From: Paramecium octaurelia
Lineage: Eukaryota; Ciliophora; Oligohymenophorea; Peniculida; Parameciidae
Assembly (NCBI GenBank): GCA_905182995.1
Contig: CAJJDP010000084.1
Location: 292,024 to 356,023 of the forward strand
Length of the DNA: 64,000 nucleotides
Reading direction: 5' to 3'
How positions within the stretch are numbered: position 1 is the stretch's first letter; every line of letters begins with the position of its first letter. Below, one piece after another: positions 1 through 13,100 of this stretch. The notes under the pieces are model-generated. The model searched no databases, had not been told where the DNA came from, and saw only the letters and a program-made list of their open reading frames with translations. A program made the translations under genes and the position numbers.

Positions 1-44
1 AATAATTTTCTACCAAATAGGAGAAGGTAAAACCCTCAAACCTC

Positions 45-2841
45 ATGTCTGAATAATAAAATGAAAAAAGTTCTAATAAGCAAACCAACGAAAAACACAA
101 AGAAGAATCCCCATCCTAAAGATTCAACAATTATATACTAAAACCATCCTAAAAACCCTCACAGCAAAATCAAACTCAAAAATGCAATATTAAGTAATTG
201 TAAAATAAGAGCAATAACATCACAGAGCAAATCCAAGAAAAGCATCCTAATTTTAACAAGCAAAGAAGTTAATCTCCCAATTCCTTCAATAATCAATCAC
301 AATTAAATGATGAGCAACAATAAAGAAGACCTGCCTCTTTTGCCAATGATGCATCCCATAAATAGAGACTGATCCCCAAATCTCCTAGTCCTCACGATTT
401 ATAAGAGAGCATTGTAACAACTACATTCGATAAATAAGGTAGAAGATATCAATTTACTATTTAGCAATCCCCCAGGCCAAGAATTCAACCGAATCAAAAT
501 TAAAGATTAATTAACAAGTTGGATAGTATAGCTCAGCACAACAATTCCAATAAAGATGCCCTCTCAAATTACAAAGTCATTCCTCAACCAATTCCCTCTC
601 CAGCAATAGTAAATCCAATTTTGTAAGGAAATTAGAATAGAATACGAATCACACTCCTACTAAATTAACCACCACTACTCTTAATACTGAGTATAGCAAA
701 TGTAAATCTATTAACAAAGAATAATCCATCAAAGCTATTATTTATGATTAAGATAGAGAAAATGATATGAAAATTTTGAATATTGGTACTCCCAGCACTT
801 ACCTTCATTCTAAAATTTCAATTGAGTAGCAGAGTGTAATAAGATTGAATAGACATTTAGGTTGATGAAAGCTTAGGCAATAAATTCTAATAAGGAAAAT
901 TACTAAGTTAATATTCACCCTTAATTGGATCAAATGATAATTTGGAAAATGTATTACCCACAAAGACCTGTGCAAATCATAGAAATAAGAGAGCCAAGTA
1001 TAAGGTAGAAGAATGTTCTAAACTTACATATTACTGTTCTTAATGTGCCATTGAAGCTGCAAGCTAAGGAAAAGTTGTGCAAGAAATTAACTAACTAAAA
1101 ATTAAATCTTCTGAGACCCAGATACCTACATTTTAATCTAAATTAATTGAATTAAATGGCAATGCAAATTAAACGGAAATGCAATTCAAGGAGAAATAAC
1201 TAAGTGGGTTTCTGAAAAAGTTAGATGCGTCCTAAACTCTAAGATAAGACATTCTGGGATAGATGCAACTCCAAATTGAATTGATAACAGAATGGTATGA
1301 GAATTAAATAAGAAAGTGCGAAGAATCTAGATTAGAACTCTAAAACTTATTGAATGAAGCCAGCAATTATTGCATATCTACTCTATAAATGTAATAGTAA
1401 GAATCTTTAAAATAAATATCAATCTTATTGTTTGTTTTACAATAGCATCATTAAGAAACAAATAATATAAGATAGGACATAGAAAACAACTGGAATGCAG
1501 TTTTAAAAACAATAAAAATGGAGCCATTCTAAAAGATCATGGATAATCATTAAATAGAATTAGTAAAGATGAATGAGTTTACACAATCCATGCTTTCAAT
1601 TACAATTGGATTGAAACACCAAATAAATCCAGACATTAAACCCATAATCGCTTTAATTGCTTAAAAGTATATAGATTGATTACATATATAATAGCTATTA
1701 ATTATAAGATGAAAAACGATTGCTGATTTAAAATAGTAATAATTAAAATGTTAGTTAACCTAAGATCACTCAAATGGCATCTGCTTTCAAAAAAACTGAA
1801 AATAACGAGATGCCATTTTAATAATCTATGTCTTAATAAAGAATTCGTACAAATTTTAGTAGTGGATTAGAAGCATAGTCACAATAATAAGATGGATAAT
1901 TCTATTCAAATTAAAAATAGATTGATGACAACATTATTCAAGTGAATCATTAAAAATTGCAATAACCAAAAAATAACAACCTTTATGTTTCTTTTGAAAA
2001 TAAAGATTTGTTTATGAATACTGTAGAACAGGAATATAAGGCTAAAAAGAGTTTCCATGAAGAGAAATAATAATTATAATTGATAGAATCTCAACACTAT
2101 TAAGAGAATTAGATGAGTGAGTAAAATTCACCCAAATCTACTCCTCATAGTCCTGCTAGTGGATAAATGAAATAATCCATTTAAAGAACAGTGACTAAGA
2201 CTGAGGATACATAATAAATCAGTTCAGATGCAATTTAAAAGCAGAAGAGCACTTTTCGAAAATTATTTGAGAACATTGATGATCCATAAAGTATTGAAAA
2301 AATGAATGAGGAGTTCTTATAATGTAAAGAGGTGAGTGATAAGAATCTATCAAAATTAAACAAAATCTCGAATAATTCATCAAAAACTTAACAGTATAAA
2401 GTATTAAAATATAAACCTAGGTTTTTTTAATAGTCAATAGAATCTAATCAGACTATGGTGTTGGAAACCCCTGATTTGAAGAAGAATGAGTTGGAAAATT
2501 TATAATATCTATAATATTTGTAAGATACAGAAACTTGCAAAAAAGCTTTAGATAAGCGATCTTAATTGATGGAGTCAGTGAAAAAAGTTAATTTATGGGA
2601 TGATCAGTAAAATGTGGGTTCATATGGGAAGGGTGATCCAAAGGAAACTGGTTAGATTTTGAATTTCAGGGAGATGATGCACTTCAGTGATTTGAAGGCA
2701 AGGAATCACCCTTTGGAATTAAGTCAAAATAATAAGAATTTAGAAACAGTCTAAGAAGAATAGAAGAGTTTGTTTTGTTCGCCTCAATTCAAAGATCAAG
2801 ATGTCATAAATATTTCAGAAAGCAGCTGTATATCCAATTGA
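45..2841 (+). CDS. B-box zinc-finger, coiled-coil protein (5' end uncertain)
   Basis: Seen: four exons joined by introns 609-640, 836-860 and 1667-1694 give 903 residues ending at TGA 2839-2841. The frame is already open upstream of the ATG at 45, so the true start may lie outside the window. The first 280 residues are Gln/Asn/Ser-rich and look disordered. Around residue 290 there is a cysteine/histidine cluster (TCANHRNKRAKYKVEEC, then LTYYCSQC) that fits a B-box zinc-binding module, followed by a Gln/Glu/Lys-rich coiled coil of roughly 170 residues. The C-terminal half is again polar and low complexity. Known: B-box plus coiled coil usually serves protein-protein interaction, as in the middle of TRIM proteins. 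No RING or C-terminal TRIM domain is visible, so ligase activity is not implied. The family call is sound; the cellular role is unknown. Confidence 0.8.
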
Positions 2842-2890
2842 ATTTTTAATTAAAGTATAATTCAAATAAATATCTGATCTAAATATAAAT

Positions 2891-3660
2891 ATGAACTATT
2901 CTCATTGGATCAAAAAAGCCATATATAACAAGAATAAATTCTAAAAGGAGTCTAGGGAGAGTTCTACAATCACTAAAAAGCAAATCTCGAAACATTCTTC
3001 GATTAGTATTAGAGATTTGTACAAATTCTAAAAATGGGAACACCTTATCAAGATGGCCAAACAAACCAAAGGTGTATTTGAGGAATACGATTGTATTAAG
3101 GTTCAGAAGAAAATTATCAAGTTGGGAGAGACTGTGTTAATTAATAGTGGAGATGCTCATGATGAAGATTATATAGGGACCATAAAATAAATTATATCAA
3201 TAAAAGAACCAACAACACTTAAACTTATTTGTTTATGTCGTGTGCAATGGTATATGAGAAAAAGTGAAGTGATCAAATCACATCCGAAAAGCAATGAATG
3301 GGTCTCAGAATAGGAGCTGTTTGAAACTAAACATGAAGATTACATTTTGGCCTAGACTGTGATACACTCGTGTTAGATTTTCACATGTAAGGAATACGTG
3401 GATCTTGATGAAATTGAATCTACTATTTATTTTAACCGATTAAGTTGGGATATGGAAAAAAAATAATTTTAAGGTTTAGAAAGACTTTAAAAGTTCTGTT
3501 CGTGTCAATAACCGGTCAATCCCGATAGAAAATATATATAGGTAAATGAATACATCTAAACAAGTGCGATTCGTGTCATCAATGGTACCATCTAGAGTGT
3601 GTGGGTTTAAAAGAGGGACAATTGGATGATTCCGAATTCTTTTGTAAACTTTGCTTATGA
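2891..3660 (+). CDS. BAH and PHD-finger protein (chromatin reader)
   Basis: Seen: two exons, intron 3542-3564, 248 residues. Residues about 75-195 match a BAH domain (GETVLINSGD, then DYIGTIKQI, a V-x-W-Y strand and an acidic ELF motif). A compact C4HC3 PHD finger follows: FCSC, then after the intron CDSCHQWYHLEC and CKLC at the extreme C-terminus. All eight zinc ligands are present. Known: BAH-PHD pairs read histone tails and occur in Polycomb-type or silencing complexes in plants, apicomplexans and ciliates. Inference: a nuclear chromatin reader. It has no enzymatic domain and is short for the family. The intron falls between the first and second zinc-ligand pairs. The gene starts 49 bases after its upstream neighbour, which is too short to say anything about separate regulation. 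Confidence 0.88.
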
Positions 3661-3720
3661 CACATACTTTTTAATTTATCGATATTTTTATTATTAAGAA
3701 AATACAATTTAAAATTGAAT

Positions 3721-5476
3721 ATGTAACCATTATTCAAACAAAGGAAACCAGCTAATCTGATCATCCAATCCTCTGAAGAGGACAAAATTGTCTAACAATA
3801 AGTAAAATTATTCATCTACTATGCAGATCTAAGAATTAGACACTTTTGAAGAATTCTGTAGCAACATACCAGATGTTGAAAACCAAGAACTCAATTTTAC
3901 TAAGGAATCCAAATCCTTTAGTTCTCAACCACTCAATTTGCAAGAATCTCAAGAATTTCAATACAATCCAAAATTTAGTGATCAAAAATAAGATGAAATT
4001 TAAGAGTCTCATCCTATACAATATATTGAATTTGAAGAGTTTCATCCCCAAAGCATCAATTCTGGCTAATCTGAATCCAATTATTAAAGAATCGATTCTC
4101 ACCCAAGTCCTAAAGACATTATGTAAGAGCCTCCAGCTCCTTAAAATAAGAACTTGACTAAATTTAGCTTTCCTCAAAAAGGTGGTTGTTTCAGCAGTTG
4201 TAACAAATTCAAAATTAAATTGTTTAGTGAAAAAGTAACTTTGCGTTGAATAACCTATAACCATTAATCATGGAAATCAGAGTGAGTTTGAAGAAACACT
4301 TGTTAAACAGCATAACAACTAAACCATTCCCAAAAGTGTTTAAGATGATTTGATTAAACAAATTAAGGAATTAAATGATTAGAAAAATGCTATTGAAACA
4401 TCTTTGTAAACTTAGATCTAATCACTTTAAAATTAAAATCAAAAATTAGAATAAGAATTACTTCTACAGAAATAAAAGAATTGCTCTCTTGTCTAAGAAA
4501 ATATGCTATTACAATCCAAAATTTAAATTTTAGAATAAAAAAAAAGCGCTGATCTAAATAACATCACAGACTTTTCCAATGATTTGTTACCTCATAAATT
4601 GTCTATGAATGATAAATTAGTATATTTGTTACAAAAATTGAACTTAAAAACATCAGAAAATGCAAAACTTCAATATGAAATTTTGAAATTGCAAAATAAC
4701 GTATGTATCTATGACATCTATTCTATTAATAGATTGAAATCTTAGAAACGCAAAAGTATTTGCAAATCAATCCAAATTTACTACTAGACACTCATAAATT
4801 ATAGCAAAGTCATTCTCCTCTGCTCCAACCATAATCATAAAATAGAGGGCAATCCCTTAGTAAAGACAGTAGAACCAGTCTCTTAAATTCATAAAAATAT
4901 CCTCTCAATTTATCCCTTAATTATGTTTACTAAGGAGAGAGAAGACAAGAAGTCTTTATCAATAATAAGAATCGAATTATATCTCCTTTGGCTCATTATA
5001 GTTCAGTTGGTGAATAACAATAGCTTTAATTAACAAACCTCTAAAAGAATAAAGTTTATAAGGAGGATGTGAATTATAATAATAAAATGCAGTAAGATAT
5101 TATTCATAGAAATAGCACTAAAAACAGCACTTCAGTTGGGGAATTAATATCGTTTAAATAGGACTTAACTAACTGTTCGAATATGATCAATAAAGCTTTA
5201 AGAAAAGAATCCTATTCTACATAATCTCCAGATGGCAAAGTTACCCAAAAATTCAAACAAACCTTAAATTCAAAAATAGGGACCTAATAAGAAAACTCAA
5301 AGTCTTATGCTAGTCTCTTATTTTCTCTCGGGGAAAAGCAGAAAGATGTAAGACAAATGTCTCCAAAAGGGGGCAATAAGAAATCAAAATAGTAATATCT
5401 AAATTAAGCTATTGTAGATTATTTGGATTCATTATGTAGCCCCATCCAAATTCAAGAAAATAATCAGAAATTTTGA
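3721..5476 (+). CDS. Coiled-coil protein of unknown function
   Basis: Seen: four exons (introns 3802-3826, 4200-4227, 4701-4732) give 556 residues. The first 150 residues are acidic and Ser/Gln-rich. Residues about 185-315 are a continuous heptad-like coiled coil rich in Leu, Gln, Lys and Asn. The remainder is Ser/Asn/Gln-rich and lacks recognisable domains. No signal peptide or membrane segment is seen. The start is the first ATG after the preceding stop, and introns restore one frame throughout. I do not recognise a family. A structural or scaffold role would be guesswork beyond the coiled coil itself. Confidence 0.75.
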
Positions 5477-5811
5477 AATCAGAGGAATCTCATAAAATGA
5501 GCCAGGAATAGCTTAAGATGTCAGATAAGTATTGATATTTGTAAAATAGAAAAAATACATTACAAACTAGTATTGACATATTTTAAATAATGAGGGATAT
5601 GAGAGATAAAAAAATTGGGGGTATATATTTAATTTGAAATTAGTCTCGACAAAATAAAGTTCAAAAAAAGGATAAGCTGCCACAAGTAGATAATTGATCA
5701 CTGAAATCAAAAGTAGCAGAACCAATAAACCAAGTTTTGATTGATAAAAATTAAATATATTAATAAATTTTGTAATTCAACATTAACACATAAAAAGAAT
5801 GATGACAAGAA
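5477..5811. other. Intergenic region between convergent genes
   Basis: This stretch of 335 bases separates the 3' ends of two convergent genes. It is very AT-rich and holds only a few very short open frames. I see no RNA gene, long repeat or credible coding segment in it. Confidence 0.6.
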
Positions 5812-7072
5812 TCATTTTATTTTAAATTAAGGCAATTTTTTAGCTAAACTCCACTTCATAAAGTTCACATTTTGATTTTCAATAAAAAAAGATTACTTTG
5901 ATAGACTAGGAGTTTTGTTTGGACTTTAATTTTATTAGGAAACTGCTCTTATTCTTTCTTTCTAAGGAGTATAGATGGATCTGCCCCTCATTAAATACAT
6001 ATTATTGATTTGCGAATTTAGGTATGTATCCATAATCTATTTAGTATTCTACATAATTCTTTATCTTTCAGGAGTAAAATGTTATGGCCGTTTTGGTCTG
6101 GTTTTATGCTAAGACATTATTCCTTCTATTAAGTCTTTCTTTTTTCCCTTATTCTCAAAACTAAAACTATTAATTTTGGGTGTTTGTAACTTTTTTGTGA
6201 TTAACAAATTTTGCATAATAAAATCTTCTAAACTTAATTTTGAATTATCGTTTACTGATATGGATCTTATTTATTAGTCCTTGACTAAAAGTTTAGAAGA
6301 ACCTTTTAAAATAGATTTCAACTCTTTTAGGTGTTATTTTTCTTCTTTTACTTCTATTGTTTAGATTTATTAGATTAAGTTTATAGACCAAGTTACATTT
6401 TGTTTTGTTCCATTTGGGTTTGAAAAACTTGCAATAGTTTTTTAAATTATCGGAGGTTGCTGTAACGAATTCAAATAAGTATTTTATATAACCTAAATTT
6501 CTTAATTTTCTTCAATGTTTTCCCATTTCTTACTTAATTCTTTCCCTTTAAAATGATCGTTCTAGAAATTGATTAATTATTTTAGAAACTATTTACTAAT
6601 TTCAAAGTCTTTCCTTCTTGTATTCAAGAATTAAAGTGTTTTATGCAAACACCAACTATATCTATTAAATTCAGTGATAAATTTACTTGTACATTAAATA
6701 TGCTGTCAAGGCTGTTAGAGCTCTACTCTATCCCCTGAGCGAGAAAAACAAAACACCTTCCCCATTATTATTGGCTTCTTCAATAAACTCATTGATTTTT
6801 TCAATGTTCTCAATTGTAACAATGTTCTAAATCTATTGAATACTTTACTTGTTCTTCTGAGTCTCTCCAATAGAAGCAGAGGCAGTTCCCGACGCCATTA
6901 TATGTTAGTTCTGAGGCTGCACAATTAATTACGTAATTTATTTTGTTCATCAACAAAAACTCTCTTTCCTCATCATATATAAAAATATAGTTTATACTAA
7001 TGGCGCACGGCTATTTCCAACAAAGAGGCCATCCATTATTTTAAACGCATAGTAAACAATCGTTCTCTACAT
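5812..7072 (-). CDS. Dual-specificity-phosphatase-like pseudophosphatase
   Basis: Seen: four exons on the minus strand (introns 6969-6997, 6827-6848, 6662-6686) give 394 residues. Residues 1-160 follow the DSP fold: an opening MDGLFVGNSRAPL strand, KINYVINCAA, FYWRD with the general-acid aspartate, then the P-loop position and AYLMYKYSW plus LNTRRKDFEI. The P-loop reads VLFFSLRGQSRA, where active phosphatases have HC-x5-R: the histidine is Phe and the catalytic cysteine is Ser, while the Gly and Arg remain. Known: DSP-fold proteins with this cysteine replaced (STYX type) bind rather than dephosphorylate substrates. Inference: a phosphate-binding adaptor. The 230-residue tail is basic, Ser/Gln-rich and probably disordered. 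Start chosen as the ATG that opens exon 1. Confidence 0.85.
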
Positions 7073-7265
7073 TTAAGAAAATTATTATTTTATAAATAAA
7101 TTTCATCATGAAAAAATTTTATAGAATTCAATAATGATGTTTCATAGATTTCAAATGAATATTCATATACATCATTTTAAAACATAAAAAATCTACTTAT
7201 CCAAAAGTTTTAAAGTGAAAATTATAATAAAATAAATATTATAAAAACTGAGTTATACGATATAT

Positions 7266-10005
7266 TCAATCCTTTTCTTCTTCCTCTTCTTCTTCTTCAA
7301 TATCAAAGCACTCTTATTCAATTTTATTATCTCGAAATAAACTAAGCATATTTTTCTTTTCTATTAATTCATCGAAAATAAGCTCAAATTTATTATTCTC
7401 GATCACATTATCAGGAATAAATAGTTTTTTATTTAAAGGCCATTCTTCAAAAAATGGGGGAGGGAAAATTGGATCAACAGCGATCCTAAATAGATTTTCT
7501 ACCATAGTTGGTATTATTCTACTAAGAAGAGGACAAGATTACTCAAGACAAGGATTGGTATTAGCTTCAATTAACCACAATTTGAAATTCTCATCAATCA
7601 TAAAATCCAATCCATATAACTAAATATTTAACAAGCTAGTACTTCGAAACTATTAATTCTTCTATGGGGATCTATTTTACCATAGGTAGCTTTCATCATA
7701 TCCAAGGCTGCAGATCTCATTTTGGGATAGATGTCAACAAAAAAATTAAATTTAGAATTTGGATAATTACATTCAACGTATCTTTAGAAATCTAAATAAG
7801 AAATCTTATTGCCTGGTTCATGTTTACCATAGTCCTAATCTTTTGATTGGACAGCATCATTAGTTAGATGTACAAATCTATCTAAGCACTTAGTAGTAAA
7901 TTCTTTCGATGATGTTCTTATATATCCTTCTTAATACCAATAACCTTTAAATATTCCATTTTAAGAAGTTAGTAGCATATAACATCTAATATCGAATTTT
8001 CGTTTATTATACAAAAAGGGATTATCAATATATTATTGAACTATATAAGTTCTTTATCTGCCTTCTTAAATTTCTTCACTTATTATCTTGTTTATTTCAT
8101 TTAAATCATTACAAACCGTAATCCCATAGCCTCTATTAGTCAATTCTCCTGGTTTGATTATCCATAAATTTAGAAGTGGTTTCTTTTTATCCTTTTTATC
8201 CCTATTCTTTTCAAGGTCACGAAGTTCTTCATTTCTTTTGTTATAATAATCCAAAAATTTTGAATATTCAATATCACTTAACCCTTTTTGAATATGAAAG
8301 GTTACAGGAAGCAATTTGTTATAATCTTCTTTGATAATTTAAAAGTAATGTTTCATATTATAGAATAGAGCTTTCTTATTACCCAGATGCCAATTGTCCT
8401 CCATATGGTTGTGCATCCTTTGGCTTTAACTATCAAGTTTTTGAATAGTGTGATATTATTTAATATCTTTTAACAACTTTTCAGAGCAATCACTAAAAAT
8501 GATTGAGCTATCATAGCAGTTAGTATCCTCCATATAATTTAACAATTTCTATAAGTCTTATGCATTTAATATTCTCTTAATTGAAAAATAATTTGGAGGC
8601 TTCTTTTATTAATGCTAAGAAGAGTTTTACTATTTTTACATTCCATTAGTTAAACTTAATTATTTTGATTTTACATCAATGTCTGAATCACTTATATCCC
8701 CAATAGTTTCCTCATGACTCAAGATAAAAGATTCTGAACTCTAAGCTCCTGAGTCCATACAATATGGATGTAATTATTCAATACATATATTCTATTTCAA
8801 TTATGTCCAAGACATATTAACTTTGTTAGTATCTAAAGTCTCTACTTCTGTCCACCACCATCTTTATCTGAATATATTTTTGACTAAAGTTCCATTGTTT
8901 CCAAGACCCACATAATAATAATAGGTAGGAACTTCCATTTTGCTTGGAGAACAGATGCATTAATTATTTGAAAAATTAATCTTGTTCAAAAAGCAGCGAT
9001 AAGATGTGTGACGTAGAGTGAGTTTCTCCTTTTATAGATTCTACTACTATATTAGATTATTGGAAATTGACATTTTTTTTTTTCTTGGCAGAAATTTTTT
9101 GTCTATTTAAATAGATTATTATTGTTATTACTATTATTATTATTATTATTGTTATTACTATTATTATTATTAATATTATTATGATTATTATTTTTATTAT
9201 TATTATTATTATGATAAATGCTGACCGGAATGAAATTTCTTCTCTTTATTCACTTTATATTAAGGTGTCTATATGCTCAATTACTTAGTTAAATTCTTTT
9301 AAGGATGCTTTAATGGACTAATTTTTGGGGTTTCTTTTTAAGGAGTTCCAGATCTACTTGTTGCTTGTTCTTCTTTATCCTCTTTTGATTTCTGCATCAA
9401 TGGAGTAGATGAAGTTCTTCCCATTTTATGAGCATTTAGTTCACTCTCATAAATATACTTGTGTTCACCTTGAATGAATCCTCTACTTTTCCTTGCCACC
9501 GTCTTCTGCAAAGTTGGACTTGTTATAGTGTTTAATTCTTACGTTTCATTTATGGAATTTTTACAGGTTTCTAGTTTTTCTTTAGATTAATTCTGCCTTT
9601 CCTTTAGTATTAATTTATCCGCATACAAACTTAATGGTGGAAGAATTTTCTTACCTAAATAATTAATTATCGTTAATTACTTTTTTCCATATCCTCTATG
9701 GTTTACAGAGCTTATTATGACAGTAAAAGTTCTCTTGTTACTCTTTCATCTTAACTCTACTTAATTGAAATGCTGGAAGAATTTTCATAATGTTTCTAGG
9801 ACGATACTTTTTATTAGGTCTACAGCAGTCCTTTATTGATAAAAACAGTCAGGATCTCCGAATTTGTTCTGTATTTGATAGATTGAAATTTAGTTCTTTG
9901 TGAGATAGACCAATGTTCCAAACGAAGTGCTTATGGTTTTTGAACCGTGAGTTATTTTTGATGAAAGGAGTAAAAGTCCTTGCTATTGGAGAATGTGTCA
10001 GCCAT
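7266..10005 (-). CDS. Tubulin-tyrosine-ligase-like protein (TTLL)
   Basis: Seen: three exons, introns 9655-9680 and 7620-7642, 896 residues. The C-terminal 450 residues hold the TTL/ATP-grasp signatures: YYYYVGLGNN, the nucleotide loop IIKPGELTNRGYGI, KRKFDIRCYMLLT, FVHLTNDAVQ and the metal-binding LWLIEANTNPCLE. The tail is strongly acidic (run of Glu). Known: TTLLs add Tyr, Glu or Gly to tubulin tails in axonemes and cytoplasmic microtubules; the motif does not settle which here. The N-terminal half is Ser/Gln/Lys-rich and contains a polyglutamine stretch encoded by TAA/TAG triplets. The long N-terminal extension is joined in frame to the enzyme domain with no intervening TGA. The exon 1 frame before 9680 is the least certain part, because alternative frames are also open there. 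Confidence 0.88.
9113..9216. repeat. (ATT/TAA)n microsatellite encoding polyglutamine
   Basis: About 100 bases of imperfect (ATT)n on the plus strand lie inside the TTLL gene. On the minus strand they read as TAA/TAG with a few CAA, that is, glutamine in the ciliate code. Interruptions (AAA, TCA, TAT) add Lys, Ser and Tyr. The tract keeps the reading frame of the flanking coding sequence. Confidence 0.9.
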
Positions 10006-10167
10006 CTTTTGCGATTACTTAGGTTGTATTATCATATTGCAACAAAAAAACAATATTTAGTTTAAAATAAATTTATATGATGTAAAGTGCGAAACAGGGG
10101 TGGAATAATAGATTACATTAAAAATCCATTTTAATACAAAATATCTCCCTAAAAATATTATTAATTT

Positions 10168-13100
10168 ATGGATAAGGCAAAAATCAACTATCTTTTGGAA
10201 GGGGAGATCCTAGTTAAAGGCAAGACCTTTGGTCTTTGGCAACCAAAAAAATACATCTTAGATCAAGAACTTAGAATATTTTCAATAAAAAGTTCAAAAT
10301 AAAATAAAAATTATCATCTAGCTAATTATTAAGTAAAATATATTCCTCATTCCTGATAGATAGCAAATGTAGAAAGAAAAAATAATAGATTTTAATTTGA
10401 ATTGGTTTCTACAATAGGTGAAAAGAATATATTAATGGGATCTGACAATGAGAAATTTGCCAATGAGCTTATGTTATTCCTAAAAAAAATGTGTGGATAA
10501 TAACTTCGAACTTAAAGTTTGTTCGAGCCTAATTTATCTTCTAAACCAAATTGTATGATAAATTTTATTAAAATGCAGCATCCTTAAGAGATTACGATTA
10601 CGACATTCCACAATTTTTTGAAATGCCTGAAATTCGAGATGCGTATATTTTTATAATTAATCTAGTATTCAAAATATCAGATCCAAATCTTTCTAATTGG
10701 AATAGTATGAACTCACTCAAAATCAAATAGTGAAGATTTATAGAAATAAAAACAATTAACTCAATTTCAAAGTCTTTATTACTTTACCTGGAAATTGTAA
10801 TATTCCTTAGATATTTTTTTAGGCATAGCAAAATGTCAAACCCAATTATTTCAATCTTAGTATGATTGGAATGTGCACAACATCAAAGAATACACTTAAA
10901 TTAAAGATTTCAAATCTGATAAATCCCAAATGATAACTGAAATAAGATTAATCAAAAATTGGTTTTAATTCAAAAGAGAATTCACTTATTTAAGACATGT
11001 GGTTGAATTTAAAAAAAAAGAAAATACTAAAATTATTATTGAAAAAAAAGCAGATCACAAAATACATTAAGGCACTGTTTCAGGACTGTTAAAATTCGCA
11101 GTTTGGGGTCTTTAATTCGAAAACAATCAAACAAATATTGTATTATTTACTGAATAGAGTTACAATGGGTTAGCCTTTATTGAAGAAGACTCAATCCTTT
11201 CATAACAATATTTTTTGTAATTTGAAAATATAATAAAGCAATCAAAATCTGATCCTGATAAACAACTAATGCAGGATTAAGGTTAAGGCATAAATCCAAA
11301 TAATAGTCCTCAAAATGAATTTTTAACTTCAAAGTCAAAAGTAAAAGTTATAAAAGATGCTTAGTAAGCTGATATCTCAAAATAAACAATTCAAAATCCA
11401 AACTCTCAATAACCTATAATTGTCTCATCCCCACTCTAGGGTCCCAATTAATAAATTCCAGTTTCATCGCCCAATTAAATGTTACTACCTTCTAAGGATA
11501 AAAATATTCCATAAATTGGAAATTTGAAAGAGGATGATTAATAAGTTTAATAGTAAATCAATATGAAAAAATCAGCAAAGTCTTCTGAAATTCTTTTAGG
11601 AAAAGTAGATTAAAATAATCTTTCTTAAGGTACGTTAGAATAATTGAAGCTAAAGAAAACTTCTAGTTCTTAAGAATCTTCTCAAGTTGTTGGAAATAAT
11701 ATTTCATAAAATATCCTATTTCAACAACCGAAAATAGAGGATGATTGTGAAAATGATGAAATTGAACCTAAAAATGAGGGATCTGATGGAAACCTCACTC
11801 AATATTATGATTGTCAGGATGATATTGATGCTATGAATGATAAATTGTTTATTGGATAATAGGATCAATAAGCAAATAGTTCTGATTAAAGTGTGATGGA
11901 AGTCAGGAACTCAATAACTTAAAGATAGCCAACGAACAAGAGTCACTAAATTTAAAGTTAAAGTGATACAATCGAAAATATTGAAGATTGGGTAGAAAAA
12001 AAGATGTAGGCTTATTTCAGTGGAAAATTTTGTCAAATTGCCATAGATATAGAACATATTTTGAATCCATTAGAGTCAGATCTCAAAGTAGATATATATA
12101 TTCAATTAATATAGAATAGAAAATATATGAAAGAATAAGAAGGAGGACACTATATTTTTAGAAAAGATTTTATGAGAGATGAAAAAAATGGCGGACTGAA
12201 ATGTATAAATGAAGTAAAAGTGAATGCATAGAAAAGTGTGGTTAAATTTTTATTAGCTAGAATAGGTATTAAGTGATATATTTTAAAGGAACTTCACTTT
12301 TAATGGGAAGATCTCTTACAAGCATATCAATGCCTGTAACAATATTCGAATCCAGATCTAATACTGAAAGAGCATGTAGTTCTTTGGCCTTTGCTCCAGT
12401 GTTTTTAGATGATGCTGCTATTTCGAAAGATAAATTTTATAGGATTAAATAGTGTGCAGCATTTTCTTTTGGATTTATCTTTTCATACTTATCTATGGAA
12501 AAGGTAAGATCCATATATAAATATTGCTAGCCCTTCAATCCCATTTTAGGAGAAACCTTTTAAGGTTATTTCGATAATTGTCCAATATATTGCGAATAAA
12601 TTAGTCATCATCCTCCCGTTTGCATTATCTAATATTATGGTCGAAAATATAAGTATGAATATTCTAAATATGAATAGAATTGATGCTCGTTTAGAACTAG
12701 TCGCAAACTTTCATTCTAATTCTGTTGTTGGAAGAAATGTAGGTGAAGTTAAAGTGATATTTGAAAACCCTCCTTAAGAAGTCATTATTTTATTAGCACC
12801 TGGTTGTATTTATGGAACTACATTTGGTGATAAATCAATGGACTTTTTAGAAAAATAATTTCTATTTGATTTAAATAATAAATGGGTTATGGAATGTGCA
12901 TTCAAGCCTGATAAAAAATACTGCTAATACTTTAATATTGAGCATCTTCCATACTCAGATTTTGTAGCTGGAGGAGTCTGTGAGGTTACAGATGCAGCTA
13001 TAGGAAGATATTTAAGAGAAGGCTATAGAAAATATAAGGGCCTCGATCTAAAATCTGAAGTTAAATCAGTTAAAAGCATAATTAAAGGGGTTTGGAACCA

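Noticed and set aside
3836-4264. Minus-strand frame opposite the coiled-coil gene
   Set aside because: It is the antisense shadow of a spliced plus-strand gene whose exons close exactly.
6690-6750. tRNA-like GC-richer patch
   Set aside because: It codes for the P-loop region of the pseudophosphatase; no cloverleaf is apparent.
9047-9071. A candidate 25-base intron in the TTLL gene
   Set aside because: It appeared only after miscounting an A-run. With 11 A residues the frame runs straight through, so no intron is needed.
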